In this document: piece by piece, positions 1-6,664 of the stretch | Position numbering within the stretch: position 1 is the stretch's first letter | Layout of the letters: each line of letters starts with the position of its first letter | NCBI GenBank assembly: GCA_933226995.1 | Contig: CAKOFP010000162.1 | Coordinates: forward strand, 1-10,154 | Direction of reading: 5' to 3' | DNA length: 10,154 nucleotides | Source of the DNA: Candidatus Nitrosopolaris rasttigaisensis | GTDB taxonomy: Archaea > Thermoproteota > Nitrososphaeria > Nitrososphaerales > Nitrososphaeraceae | Position numbers and translations under genes: made by a program | Notes under the pieces: generated by a model | Seen by the model: the letters and a program-made list of their open reading frames with translations, nothing else | Databases searched by the model: none | Told to the model about the DNA's origin: nothing

Positions 1-2
1 AA

Positions 3-161
3 ACTGTCGCTCCAGTATCAGGGGCAAATTATGCTTACGGACCCTTTGTGTTTACTGATAGAAATCCCGTGGGTTCTAATGAATATCAAAAACAAGTTGC
101 CGAAAAATTAGCTCTTAAGTTACGTGAAAATTTGAGGAATAGGTACTCAAGCTATGGTTAG
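3..161 (+). CDS. C-terminal fragment of an unidentified protein, possibly a WrbA-like flavoprotein
   Basis: The frame is open from the window edge to a TAG at 159-161 and gives the last 52 residues of a protein whose start lies to the left. It begins TVAPVSGANYAYGPF and ends in a charged helix (KLALKLRENLRNR). A Gly/Tyr-rich loop followed by a final amphipathic helix is reminiscent of the C-terminus of WrbA/NADPH-dependent FMN reductase family flavodoxins, but no catalytic or FMN-binding motif is inside the window, so this is only a suggestion. The reading frame itself is well supported: the other two forward frames are closed within about 110 bases. It converges on FEN1 with 56 bases between the two stop codons. 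Confidence 0.55.
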   Translation, partial: TVAPVSGANYAYGPFVFTDRNPVGSNEYQKQVAEKLALKLRENLRNRYSSYG

Positions 162-217
162 CGCCAGAATAGCCTTTATTGGCCAGCTAGTGACTTATTC
201 TCGACAACATTCGTTAT

Positions 218-1240
218 CTAGAACCACTTTTCTAATGATTGAGTACGTTGGGCGATTGATTTTTTTAGTTTCTCTAGAGATCCAATTACCCGATCTGTGG
301 AAAAGTTTTTTTCTATACAAAGAAAATTTTTGATATCATCGTAACGCGGTTCAGTGAACTCAACACCGTCAGGATTTGAAACTTCCGGTTTTAGAAAGAT
401 ATCCCGAATTTCTTGATATGGAATATCTGATAATGTGTTCTTAATTTTCTCAACATTTTCTAATTTGCCGTATTCCCTAATCAGCTTTAGACCAGTTTTG
501 GGACCAATACCTGGAACACCGCCAGGGTTAAAGTCTGTACCTATCAAAATTCCGACATCTATCAATTGTTCCTGGGTCAATTTAGTTTGATCCAGAACCT
601 GTTGGTGTTCGATAATTTCTGTTTCAACTTCAAAATACATGTTCCGATTGGGAACTTTTCTCTTGCCACTGATTGCTAGGTTACGGGTCAGCCTTTTTGC
701 CCCAAACAGTATCGAGTCATAATCCTGGCTTGCACAGGTATATGCTATATCGGTCTTTGTTAGATGGGCTGCTGTGGCCTCTCCCTCCGAGAGGGCTTGA
801 ATATAAGGGATTCCAAGAAGGTTCAAAATTTCTTTGGATTCCTCTATCATTTTACCGGTCAAAATGGATGTGGCCTGGCTATACTTTCGCACGTCTTCAA
901 ATCTACCTTCCGTTACTGCTTCTTGGTATTTTTGGGACGCCTCCTCCTTTACTTGACGTCTACGTTCAATTTCCTTTGATTTTAATAAACTGGGCTTGCC
1001 ATCAAAAACGTAAACAAGTTTTAGATTGTCAGCCAACAAGTTGATATTACGGTAGAATAATCCGCTCAAATGGCTTGTTACATCCCCCTTGTTGTTCGTG
1101 AGAAGTTCTCCTGTTGGGCCACGAATTGTTGCAAGGAATTGATAGATAGTGTTATGCGCATCAACAGCCACTACTTTATTTGCTAATTCTGATATGACTA
1201 TAGGAGACGGCATGACAAACGGTTTTAGATCTAATCCCAT
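218..1240 (-). CDS. fen: Flap endonuclease 1 (FEN1), structure-specific 5' nuclease
   Basis: This 340-residue protein has the normal archaeal FEN1 length. FEN1 removes 5' flaps during Okazaki fragment maturation and long-patch base excision repair, working with the sliding clamp PCNA. The N-terminus MGLDLKPF begins at the ATG and keeps the conserved Gly2 that becomes the mature DNA-contacting end. Metal-binding acidic residues are all visible: D27 (VAVDAHN), D80 (VFDGKP), E151 and E153 (SEGEA), D172 and D174 (SQDYDS), and D235 (GTDFNPGG). The helix-hairpin-helix segment GVPGIGPKTG follows at about 240-249. The C-terminus TQSLEKWF is a PCNA-interacting tail, but it appears one residue shorter than the archaeal QSTLxxWF form, so the Gln sits two rather than three positions before the Leu. 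The upstream region has no strong TATA box; GTAAAATC at 1263-1270 (minus) is a weak candidate. Identity is very secure. Confidence 0.97.
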   Translation of the reverse strand: MGLDLKPFVMPSPIVISELANKVVAVDAHNTIYQFLATIRGPTGELLTNNKGDVTSHLSGLFYRNINLLADNLKLVYVFDGKPSLLKSKEIERRRQVKEEASQKYQEAVTEGRFEDVRKYSQATSILTGKMIEESKEILNLLGIPYIQALSEGEATAAHLTKTDIAYTCASQDYDSILFGAKRLTRNLAISGKRKVPNRNMYFEVETEIIEHQQVLDQTKLTQEQLIDVGILIGTDFNPGGVPGIGPKTGLKLIREYGKLENVEKIKNTLSDIPYQEIRDIFLKPEVSNPDGVEFTEPRYDDIKNFLCIEKNFSTDRVIGSLEKLKKSIAQRTQSLEKWF

Positions 1241-1295
1241 TACTTTAATTTGACTATAGAAGGATTTTACCTTTTCTTGCGAGTCGCGTTATTGT

Positions 1296-1394
1296 TCAGC
1301 TTGGTAGGCCCAACAATTTGTCGGTACACTTGGATGCCATATTACCATCGTGAAGCCCGTATTGAGGGCAGACTACCTCTTCCAAATGCCTCAT
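1296..1394 (-). CDS. Possible small ORF with Cys residues (unidentified, may be a gene remnant)
   Basis: An ATG at 1392-1394 opens 32 codons (MRHLEEVVCPQYG, ending LLGLPS) with stop at 1296-1298. Its ATG overlaps the stop of the upstream remnant in an ATGA arrangement, as in translationally coupled genes. It contains a CPQYG followed by KCT, which could be a degraded zinc-knuckle pattern (CPxCG...C with the second Cys replaced by Tyr), but a four-ligand site is not present. It may be the 3' end of the same decayed gene in another frame. No family is recognised and the ORF is short enough to be chance. Confidence 0.25.
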   Translation of the reverse strand: MRHLEEVVCPQYGLHDGNMASKCTDKLLGLPS

Positions 1395-1680
1395 GATATG
1401 TCTATATCTTCAAGAGGTAAATTCTGCACAACGCGCAGGACACGCATGAATGATGGAGGAAACTCATATCCGGTATAATTCAATGTGTTTGTTAATCTCT
1501 AACTTTGATGGGACACTTCATGATCAGTTCAACAATGTCTTCGTCATTAGCTTGATCAACAAAATAGTCTTACACAAATCCTAGTATGAAATTTCTGGTT
1601 TAAGTATCCCTCATTTCCTTGACACGCGAATAACTAATAACCTTGTGACGTGAGTTACGGCCTAATAAATAAGAGATGAC
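1391..1680 (-). pseudogene. Decayed small gene of unknown function (two stops and a frameshift)
   Basis: Reading the minus strand from about 1680, one frame gives protein-like text (SRHKVISYSRVKEMRDT, TRNFILGFV, DYFVDQANDEDIVELIMKCP) interrupted by TAA at 1600-1602 and TAA at 1570-1572, then closed by TAA at 1492-1494. A second frame takes over near 1493-1498 and continues with LTNTLNYTGYEFPPSF and RVLRVVQNLPLEDIDIS to a TGA at 1391-1393. The pieces join sensibly at KVRD/LTNTL, which suggests one original gene of roughly 90-100 codons that suffered a single-base indel and two nonsense changes. It lies just downstream of aconitase on the same strand and may once have been cotranscribed. The family is not recognised. 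That it is a pseudogene rather than chance ORFs is an inference from composition and frame continuity. Confidence 0.5.
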
Positions 1681-1696
1681 AAGAAGAAGGTAATTA

Positions 1697-3988
1697 TTAA
1701 GAATTTTCTTTCAGCCTCAAAATATTGAGCGCTGAACCTGCATGAAACCATTCTATTTGTGATTTATTGTACGAATGATGTAGGTTTATACCTTCTTTGG
1801 TTCCGTCGCTGTGCTGCAAGTAACATTTAACAGGCTTCCCAGGTTGGAGGTCTTGAAGTCCTAGTATACTTATTCTGTCCCGGTCCATCATTTTGTCATA
1901 ATCATCTACATTCTCAAAAGTCAAAGCAAGAACGCCTTGTTTTTTAAGATTGGTTTCATGTATTCTCGCAAAACTTTTGACTATAACTGCAACACATCCA
2001 AGATATCTAGGTGTCATGGCAGCATGTTCCCTGCTACTTCCTTCGCCATAGTTTTGGTCTCCTACGATGATCCATTTCACACCCATTTCTTTATACTCTC
2101 GTGCAATATCGGGGAATGATTTAATGTTGCCGCTAAGAATATTTTTTCCGATTCCTACTTCTCCTGTGTACGCATTAACCGCACCAAGGAGCATGTTATC
2201 ACTAATCTTGTCAAGATGACCTCTATACATTAACCAAGGCCCTGCAGGAGAAATATGATCTGTGGTGCACTTTCCTTTCACCTTTGCAAGTATTGGGAGA
2301 TTTTCAAAATCATTTCCATCCCAGTTAGTAAATGGTTCGAGCTTCTGTAATCTGCTACTGTCATTTTTGATTACTACAGCAATCCTATCAGGATCAACCG
2401 ATGGTGATAGATAGACGTCAGTGACTTCCTCGAAACCGTTTATTGGGATCTCCGGTGCTATCCTAGGAGGATCCAGCTTGAATTTTGTACCGTCATCTGC
2501 GGTTAACTCGCTATCAAGAGGATTAAACGAAAGTCTTCCAGCAAGCGCTAGAGCCAGGACAATCTCAGGGCTTCCAATAAAATTCATTGTCTCTCTTCTA
2601 CCATCATTTCGTCCTGGAAAGTTTCTGTTAAAGGATGTAAGGATGGTATTAGGTTCTCCTCTTCTTAGCTCCGGTCTGCTCCACTGACCTATGCATGGAC
2701 CACATGCATTTGCAAGAACGGTTGCACCAATCCTCTTCATGGACTCCATCTGTCCATCTCTTTCAATAGTTGCTCTTACCATTTCAGAACCAGGAGTCAC
2801 AAGAAGTGGTACTCTTATTTTTAGCCCTTTGGATTTAGCTTGATCTGCAATACTTGATGCACGTGACATATCTTCGTAGGAAGAATTCGTGCAGGATCCG
2901 ATGAGCGCAACGGAGATTGTATCCAGATAGTTGTTCTTTTTCACATCCTCTGCCATTTGTGATATTGGCCGAGCAAGATCGGGAGTATGAGGGCCTACGA
3001 TGTGAGGCTCTAATTCGGAAAGATTAATTTTAATTATCCTATCAAAATATTTATTTGGATTTTTTTCTATTTCCATTTCTATTTCACAGTCTTCTGTTAA
3101 TAGTTCAATATGTTCATTTGCGAGATCGGCTACACTACCGCGCCCAGTTGCTCTAAGATATGCCTCCATTCTCTGATCATACGGAAATATGGAACACGTA
3201 GCACCGATCTCAGCTCCCATATTTGTTATAGTTGCCTTTCCAGTACAGCTAATTGATTTCGAGCCAGGCCCAAAGTATTCTATTATTGCATTCGTACCAC
3301 CAGATACGGTAAGCTTTGAAGCAACATAAAGTATGATATCTTTTGGAGCAGTCCAACCGCTGAGTTTTCCTGACAAGTATACACCAATGCGCTTTGGATA
3401 CAAAAGTTCCCATGGCATTCCAGCCATTGTTTCAGCTGCATCTAAGCCTCCAACACCTATCGCAATCATTCCAAGTCCTCCAGCATTTGGTGTATGTGAA
3501 TCGGTTCCTATCATTAGACCACCAGGAAATGCATAGTTTTCAAGTACTACCTGATGTATTATTCCAGCACCCGGCTTCCAAAATCCAATGCCATATTTTC
3601 TTGATGCTGATTGCAAGAATTGGTAAACTTCATTATTTTCATAAATGGCAGCCTTTGTATCAGATTTACCTTCAACTCGTGCTTGTATTAGATGATCACA
3701 GTGAACTGTGGTTGGAAGAACAGTTCTTTTTAGGCCTGCCTGCATAAATTGAAGAATAGTCATCTGCCCAGTAACATCTTGTAATGCGACTCTGTCCGGT
3801 TGTAAAAAGACATAGCTTATGCCTGATCCTGGTTCAGTTTTATTTATGCCAACAAGATGCCCTATTAGAATTTTTTCACTCAATGTAAGTGGCCTATTGA
3901 CAATTTTTCTAAATTCTGAAATATTAGCTTGTGATTTCTCATAAACAGCAGAGACTAACGCCGGAGTTGTCACTAAATGATTATTCAA
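1697..3988 (-). CDS. acn: Aconitate hydratase, mitochondrial-type [4Fe-4S] enzyme
   Basis: This 763-residue cytosolic enzyme isomerises citrate to isocitrate via cis-aconitate, feeding 2-oxoglutarate synthesis in the oxidative branch of the citric acid cycle. The length and motifs match the mitochondrial aconitase subfamily rather than the longer AcnA/IRP or AcnB types. Visible landmarks are GTDSHTPN (161-168), MAGMPWEL (188-195), the first cluster ligand C366 in GSCTNSS, the other two ligands C429 and C432 in ACGPCIGQ, NRNFPGRNDG (454-463), and the swivel-domain substrate motif GDQNYGEGSSREHA (643-656). No frame break is present. The start is TTG at 3986-3988; no in-frame ATG lies between it and the upstream TAA, and a TATA box sits 23 bases before it, so a leaderless or nearly leaderless transcript starting here is likely. 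The neighbouring gene remnant downstream is on the same strand. Confidence 0.97.
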   Translation of the reverse strand: MNNHLVTTPALVSAVYEKSQANISEFRKIVNRPLTLSEKILIGHLVGINKTEPGSGISYVFLQPDRVALQDVTGQMTILQFMQAGLKRTVLPTTVHCDHLIQARVEGKSDTKAAIYENNEVYQFLQSASRKYGIGFWKPGAGIIHQVVLENYAFPGGLMIGTDSHTPNAGGLGMIAIGVGGLDAAETMAGMPWELLYPKRIGVYLSGKLSGWTAPKDIILYVASKLTVSGGTNAIIEYFGPGSKSISCTGKATITNMGAEIGATCSIFPYDQRMEAYLRATGRGSVADLANEHIELLTEDCEIEMEIEKNPNKYFDRIIKINLSELEPHIVGPHTPDLARPISQMAEDVKKNNYLDTISVALIGSCTNSSYEDMSRASSIADQAKSKGLKIRVPLLVTPGSEMVRATIERDGQMESMKRIGATVLANACGPCIGQWSRPELRRGEPNTILTSFNRNFPGRNDGRRETMNFIGSPEIVLALALAGRLSFNPLDSELTADDGTKFKLDPPRIAPEIPINGFEEVTDVYLSPSVDPDRIAVVIKNDSSRLQKLEPFTNWDGNDFENLPILAKVKGKCTTDHISPAGPWLMYRGHLDKISDNMLLGAVNAYTGEVGIGKNILSGNIKSFPDIAREYKEMGVKWIIVGDQNYGEGSSREHAAMTPRYLGCVAVIVKSFARIHETNLKKQGVLALTFENVDDYDKMMDRDRISILGLQDLQPGKPVKCYLQHSDGTKEGINLHHSYNKSQIEWFHAGSALNILRLKENS

Positions 3989-4010
3989 TATGGGAAATAT
4001 ATACCTAAGA

Positions 4011-4019
4011 ATATATAAA
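4011..4019 (-). promoter_or_regulatory. TATA box for the aconitase gene
   Basis: On the minus strand the sequence reads TTTATATAT, ending 23 bases before the TTG start of aconitase. This is the archaeal spacing expected for a transcript beginning at or within a few bases of the start codon. A second AT-rich stretch (GGTATATAT) lies closer to the start and would be too near. There is no Shine-Dalgarno sequence before the TTG, which agrees with leaderless initiation. Confidence 0.6.
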
Positions 4020-4048
4020 GGAGATTTTTACGTTGGGTGCCCCGCTGA

Positions 4049-4220
4049 ATGCTCACAAAAAATGAAATTGAAAATATCATTCATTGTCTTTTACCCAGCC
4101 CAATTCGAACTTGGGAGTTAGTGGATCATCGGAGTATGCGAAGAAAATAAGCGAGTCCTAGGAACAATTGTTAGACGTGATAAAGAGGAGTCCCTCCCCG
4201 TTTCTTGCTTCAATTCTTAA
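4049..4220 (+). pseudogene. Frameshifted small ORF of unknown function
   Basis: An ATG at 4049-4051 opens 33 codons (MLTKNEIENIIHCLLP, then SPIRTWELVDHRS) ending at TAA 4148-4150. The +1 frame then carries protein-like text, VCEENKRVLGTIVRRDKEES, to TAA at 4218-4220; that frame is closed upstream by TAG at about 4119. The two halves fit end to end near 4130, giving a likely original product of about 57 residues broken by one indel. It lies 64 bases from the divergent aconitase start, on the opposite strand, and just before the DUF72-associated small gene. I do not recognise the family. It could instead be two chance ORFs, so confidence is limited. Confidence 0.35.
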
Positions 4221-4269
4221 AAAGAACAACGGAAGCTAAGAAACATTGAGTCTATTTCCAAGTGAGGAT

Positions 4270-4518
4270 ATGCTTACCAAAGAAATCGAGTCGTGGGAAG
4301 GATTTGCTGAAAGCTTAGGAGCAGGAGAAGACCGCACATTATTTATCAAGATGTTAACTGACTGTCATAATTATGCTAAGGCAATAAATGCCAAAGGCCA
4401 ACCGTTTCCATCAGAGTCCTCGATTATGCCGCTATTATTCTCCCAACATAAAATTATAGAATGGTTGGCCTCTAAAATATTAGAATATAAACGACCGGAC
4501 AAGCAAACTGAGTGGTAG
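4270..4518 (+). CDS. Small helical protein of unknown function upstream of the DUF72 gene
   Basis: The frame is open from a TTG at 4246 (90 codons) or an ATG at 4270 (82 codons) to a TAG at 4516-4518. I prefer the ATG start, which gives MLTKEIESWEGFAESL, because the eight extra residues look less conserved in character; however, a TTAAAAAG element at 4217-4224 would fit leaderless initiation at the TTG. The product is soluble and predicted mostly helical, with the region DCHNYAKAINAKGQPFPSES followed by the helix FSQHKIIEWLASKI and a charged tail. No signal peptide, membrane segment or known enzyme motif is seen. Its stop codon abuts the ATG of the broken DUF72 gene, so the two were probably cotranscribed. 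It is apparently intact although its downstream partner is not. Confidence 0.6.
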   Translation: MLTKEIESWEGFAESLGAGEDRTLFIKMLTDCHNYAKAINAKGQPFPSESSIMPLLFSQHKIIEWLASKILEYKRPDKQTEW

Positions 4519-5368
4519 ATGGCTGAACTCCTGATACGCTGTTCAAGATGGAATCCGGGTACTGCAGACAAGGGTGGATGGAGTGTTCTATCCTACATGG
4601 ATACCAAAAGACTTTGCTATTATTCTCAATTGTTCAACATGGGAGAGATGGACTCTACCTTCTATGACAGATTTCATTCACAAATGACAAAAGGCAGGTT
4701 TATCGGAATGGTGAGAGCAACTCCGGAAATATTTCAATTTTCAATTAAAGTCCCAGAAACTATAAGTCACGTCAAAGAATTAGATGTCAAGAAATGAGCT
4801 ATCACATTTTTTGAAGGACCAAACAAGTTAGGCGCAATACTATTCCAGCTTCCTCCAAGCTTTACTGTTAATGAATTAAAGATTATCGGGCAATTTCTCG
4901 ATCGATTGCCCACCGCTGATCGCTATGATTATGCTATTGAATTCAGACAGCCTTCGTGGGGAAGTGAAGGTCCATGGGAAATACTAGAGCCATTACAATA
5001 TCGCGGCCTTAATGACTGATTCTCCTCAAAGCGAATCTCCAATATTTATCAGATGTAATCGTTACCGCAGACCATTCCTTCATAAGACTACATGGTAGGA
5101 ATACAAAAGGCCATTATTGATACAACTATCTGTACTATCAAGAAGACCTAGTGCTATAGGTAGAGAAAGTCAAATTAGAAAACAGACAAAAATTCTCGCG
5201 ATCACAATGAATCAATCAATATGGTGGAAAGGCTGTGGTTAATACACGGCAATTTAAATGAATGGTAGGTATTTCTATATTTGACGTGAAACAAAGTTAC
5301 TAGAACATGCAAAGAAATATTTGGCTATCCATGAAATAAACGCGTCTTCTGCTAGACATGGATCATAA
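4519..5368 (+). pseudogene. DUF72 (YecE-like) family gene, inactivated by many mutations
   Basis: The N-terminal part (MAELLIRCSRWNPG, then YYSQLFNMGEMDSTFYDRF and FSIKVPETISH) is a typical DUF72/YecE TIM-barrel start. The first reading frame ends at TGA 4795-4797, where KK*AITFFE suggests a Gly codon GGA changed to TGA. The same frame then continues LGAILFQLPPSF and YDYAIEFRQPSW after an apparent internal deletion near 4818. Frameshifts follow near 4992 (NIAALMTDSPQ), near 5035 (VTADHSFIRLHGRNTKGHY), near 5175, near 5218 (YGGKAVVN) and near 5280 (KLLEHAKKYLAIHE). Further in-frame stops lie at 5118-5120 (probably Trp TGG to TGA), 5157-5159 and 5259-5261. The original protein would have been about 280 residues, ending at TAA 5366-5368. 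The biochemical role of DUF72 proteins is not established. Loss of function is near certain. Confidence 0.9.
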
Positions 5369-5373
5369 AAACC

Positions 5374-5472
5374 TCATATATCCATTCTCTCAGTCGTTAC
5401 AATTATTCTTCCACTGCCAATTTCCATCGGATCACCAGTAGGTATAGTGAAGCATAAATCATTCAAGCTCAC
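5374..5472 (-). CDS. Possible 32-codon ORF directly after the formate dehydrogenase stop, in the same frame
   Basis: The formate dehydrogenase TGA at 5473-5475 is followed at once by GTG (5470-5472), opening 32 further codons in the same frame to TGA at 5374-5376. The translation, VSLNDLCFTIPTGDPMEIG then SGRIIVTTERMDI, has the composition of a real protein rather than noncoding DNA. Its stop lies 5 bases from the end of the convergent DUF72 remnant, so the ORF fills the gap exactly. It could be a tiny separate gene with a GTG start, a readthrough extension of the dehydrogenase, or the last piece of a lost gene. Known formate dehydrogenases end near the upstream TGA, so it is not expected to be part of the enzyme. 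Confidence 0.3.
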   Translation of the reverse strand: MSLNDLCFTIPTGDPMEIGSGRIIVTTERMDI

Positions 5473-6528
5473 TCAGGTCTTGAACGCATAGCTGTAACTA
5501 GGGCTTACCACATTGCCGTTATCTACAATAAGATAATCCCGTTCAATACGACGCCCATTCATAAAACGGAGAAGACAGTCCTTTATTCCGTCCGCGTATC
5601 TCCTTTGTGCCTCCAAAGTTGTACCAGAATAATGCGGAACCATTGCATGATTTGGCATACGCCGCCACGGATGGTCCTTAGGTGCTGGTTGAGGAAACCA
5701 AACGTCACCTGCATAGCCTGCCAAATGGCCTTTCTCCAGCGCTTCTACGAGGGAAAGAGTATCGATGATCCTGCCCCGTGCAGTATTGATAAGATATGCA
5801 CCTTTTTTCATACGGAAAAGAAGATCGCGGTTAAACATGCCGTCTGTCTCTGGTGTTAACGGAGTATTGATAGTAATGATGTCGGATTGTTCGACAAGCT
5901 GATCTAAATTAGCATAACGTGCTCCAAGTGCAAACTCTTCTACAGTGCTCAACCGGTGATAGTCATAGTATATCATTTTAACATCAAATGCCTTCAGCCT
6001 TTCACAAACTCGCTGTCCAATCCTTCCCACTCCTATGATTCCAACAACTTTATCTTCCAAATCATGTGCTTTTGCCGCAATTTCTGCAATATCCCATCTA
6101 CCATCAAGAACCTGTTTGTAAGCAGGTATGTAATTCCGCACAAGTGCTAAAATATGCATTACCACTTGCTCAGCCACACTTACAACATTGCTACCAGTAA
6201 TCTCAGCCACCGTGATCTTGCGTGCAGCTGCTGCCGCCAAGTCTATATGATCAGAACCAATTCCCGCAGTTAGGATGATCTGGAGTCTAGACGCCTTTGA
6301 AATTCTTTCTTTTGTAACGTAAGCTGGCCAAAATGGAGTAGTAATCAAAATATCCGTAGTAGGGAGATGTTTGTCAAGCTCAGCCTCCTTATCAGTCAAT
6401 ACGACAAATTCGTGTTCTTGACTTCGGAGAAAATCTGTTAAGCCAAGGGCATTCTCTGCGCAACCGAGGAGCTCCGGCGTCTTTTTTGCTATTTCGCCTC
6501 CAGGATAAAGAACTGCTACAATTTTCAT
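5473..6528 (-). CDS. fdh: NAD-dependent formate dehydrogenase (D-2-hydroxyacid dehydrogenase superfamily)
   Basis: This 351-residue cytosolic enzyme oxidises formate to CO2 with NAD+ as acceptor, without metal or molybdopterin. Formate-specific landmarks are present rather than those of phosphoglycerate or lactate relatives: PFWPAY (65-70), I90 in GIGSDH and N114 in GSNVVS (corresponding to Ile122 and Asn146 of the Pseudomonas enzyme), GRWDIAE (143-149), the nucleotide motif GVGRIG (166-171), D189 in YYDYHR for NAD preference, catalytic Arg R251 in NTARG, Q280 in FPQPAPKDHPW and H299 in PHYSGTT. It lacks the N-terminal extension of the bacterial methylotroph form; the ATG at 6526-6528 fits plant-like and short forms. 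No operon partner is obvious: the GNAT gene upstream is 136 bases away. Formate could come from C1 or amino acid metabolism, giving NADH; this role is inferred. Confidence 0.93.
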   Translation of the reverse strand: MKIVAVLYPGGEIAKKTPELLGCAENALGLTDFLRSQEHEFVVLTDKEAELDKHLPTTDILITTPFWPAYVTKERISKASRLQIILTAGIGSDHIDLAAAAARKITVAEITGSNVVSVAEQVVMHILALVRNYIPAYKQVLDGRWDIAEIAAKAHDLEDKVVGIIGVGRIGQRVCERLKAFDVKMIYYDYHRLSTVEEFALGARYANLDQLVEQSDIITINTPLTPETDGMFNRDLLFRMKKGAYLINTARGRIIDTLSLVEALEKGHLAGYAGDVWFPQPAPKDHPWRRMPNHAMVPHYSGTTLEAQRRYADGIKDCLLRFMNGRRIERDYLIVDNGNVVSPSYSYAFKT

Positions 6529-6581
6529 AACTTCTAAGGTTGCAAAAGTGATTCAAATAAGGTTTTCTTAGACAGGATTCG

Positions 6582-6594
6582 AAATATATTATAG
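6582..6594 (-). promoter_or_regulatory. Candidate TATA element for formate dehydrogenase
   Basis: The minus strand reads CTATAATATATTT about 54 bases before the formate dehydrogenase ATG, which would give a short leader of roughly 25-30 bases. A weaker TTATTT element at 6555-6562 lies at leaderless distance, and a TATATA at 6640-6645 is a further alternative. The 136-base gap between the GNAT and dehydrogenase genes thus appears to be a promoter region, but which element is used cannot be told from sequence. Confidence 0.35.
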
Positions 6595-6664
6595 CTTGAT
6601 CTTATACCTTCATGTTCTTAACTTGTGCTCTTAGATTTGTATATATTTTTAACGTACTTTCTCC

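Noticed and set aside
673..1044. 123-codon plus-strand ORF inside FEN1
   Set aside because: It is antisense to a gene with a complete set of FEN1 catalytic residues and has low-quality composition.
3333..3747. Plus-strand ORFs of 67 and 117 codons inside aconitase
   Set aside because: They lie antisense to conserved aconitase motifs and show no independent features.
4099..4115. Hairpin CCCAA-TTCGAAC-TTGGG, resembling a tRNA T-arm
   Set aside because: The G53-C61 pair is replaced by A-T, and no D-arm, anticodon arm or acceptor stem can be placed on either strand. It lies inside a small ORF.
4795..5261. In-frame TGA codons in the DUF72 gene as recoding (selenocysteine or Trp)
   Set aside because: The gene also carries several frameshifts, a TAG and a deletion, so ordinary decay explains all of them. 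No SECIS-like element or selenocysteine machinery is apparent.
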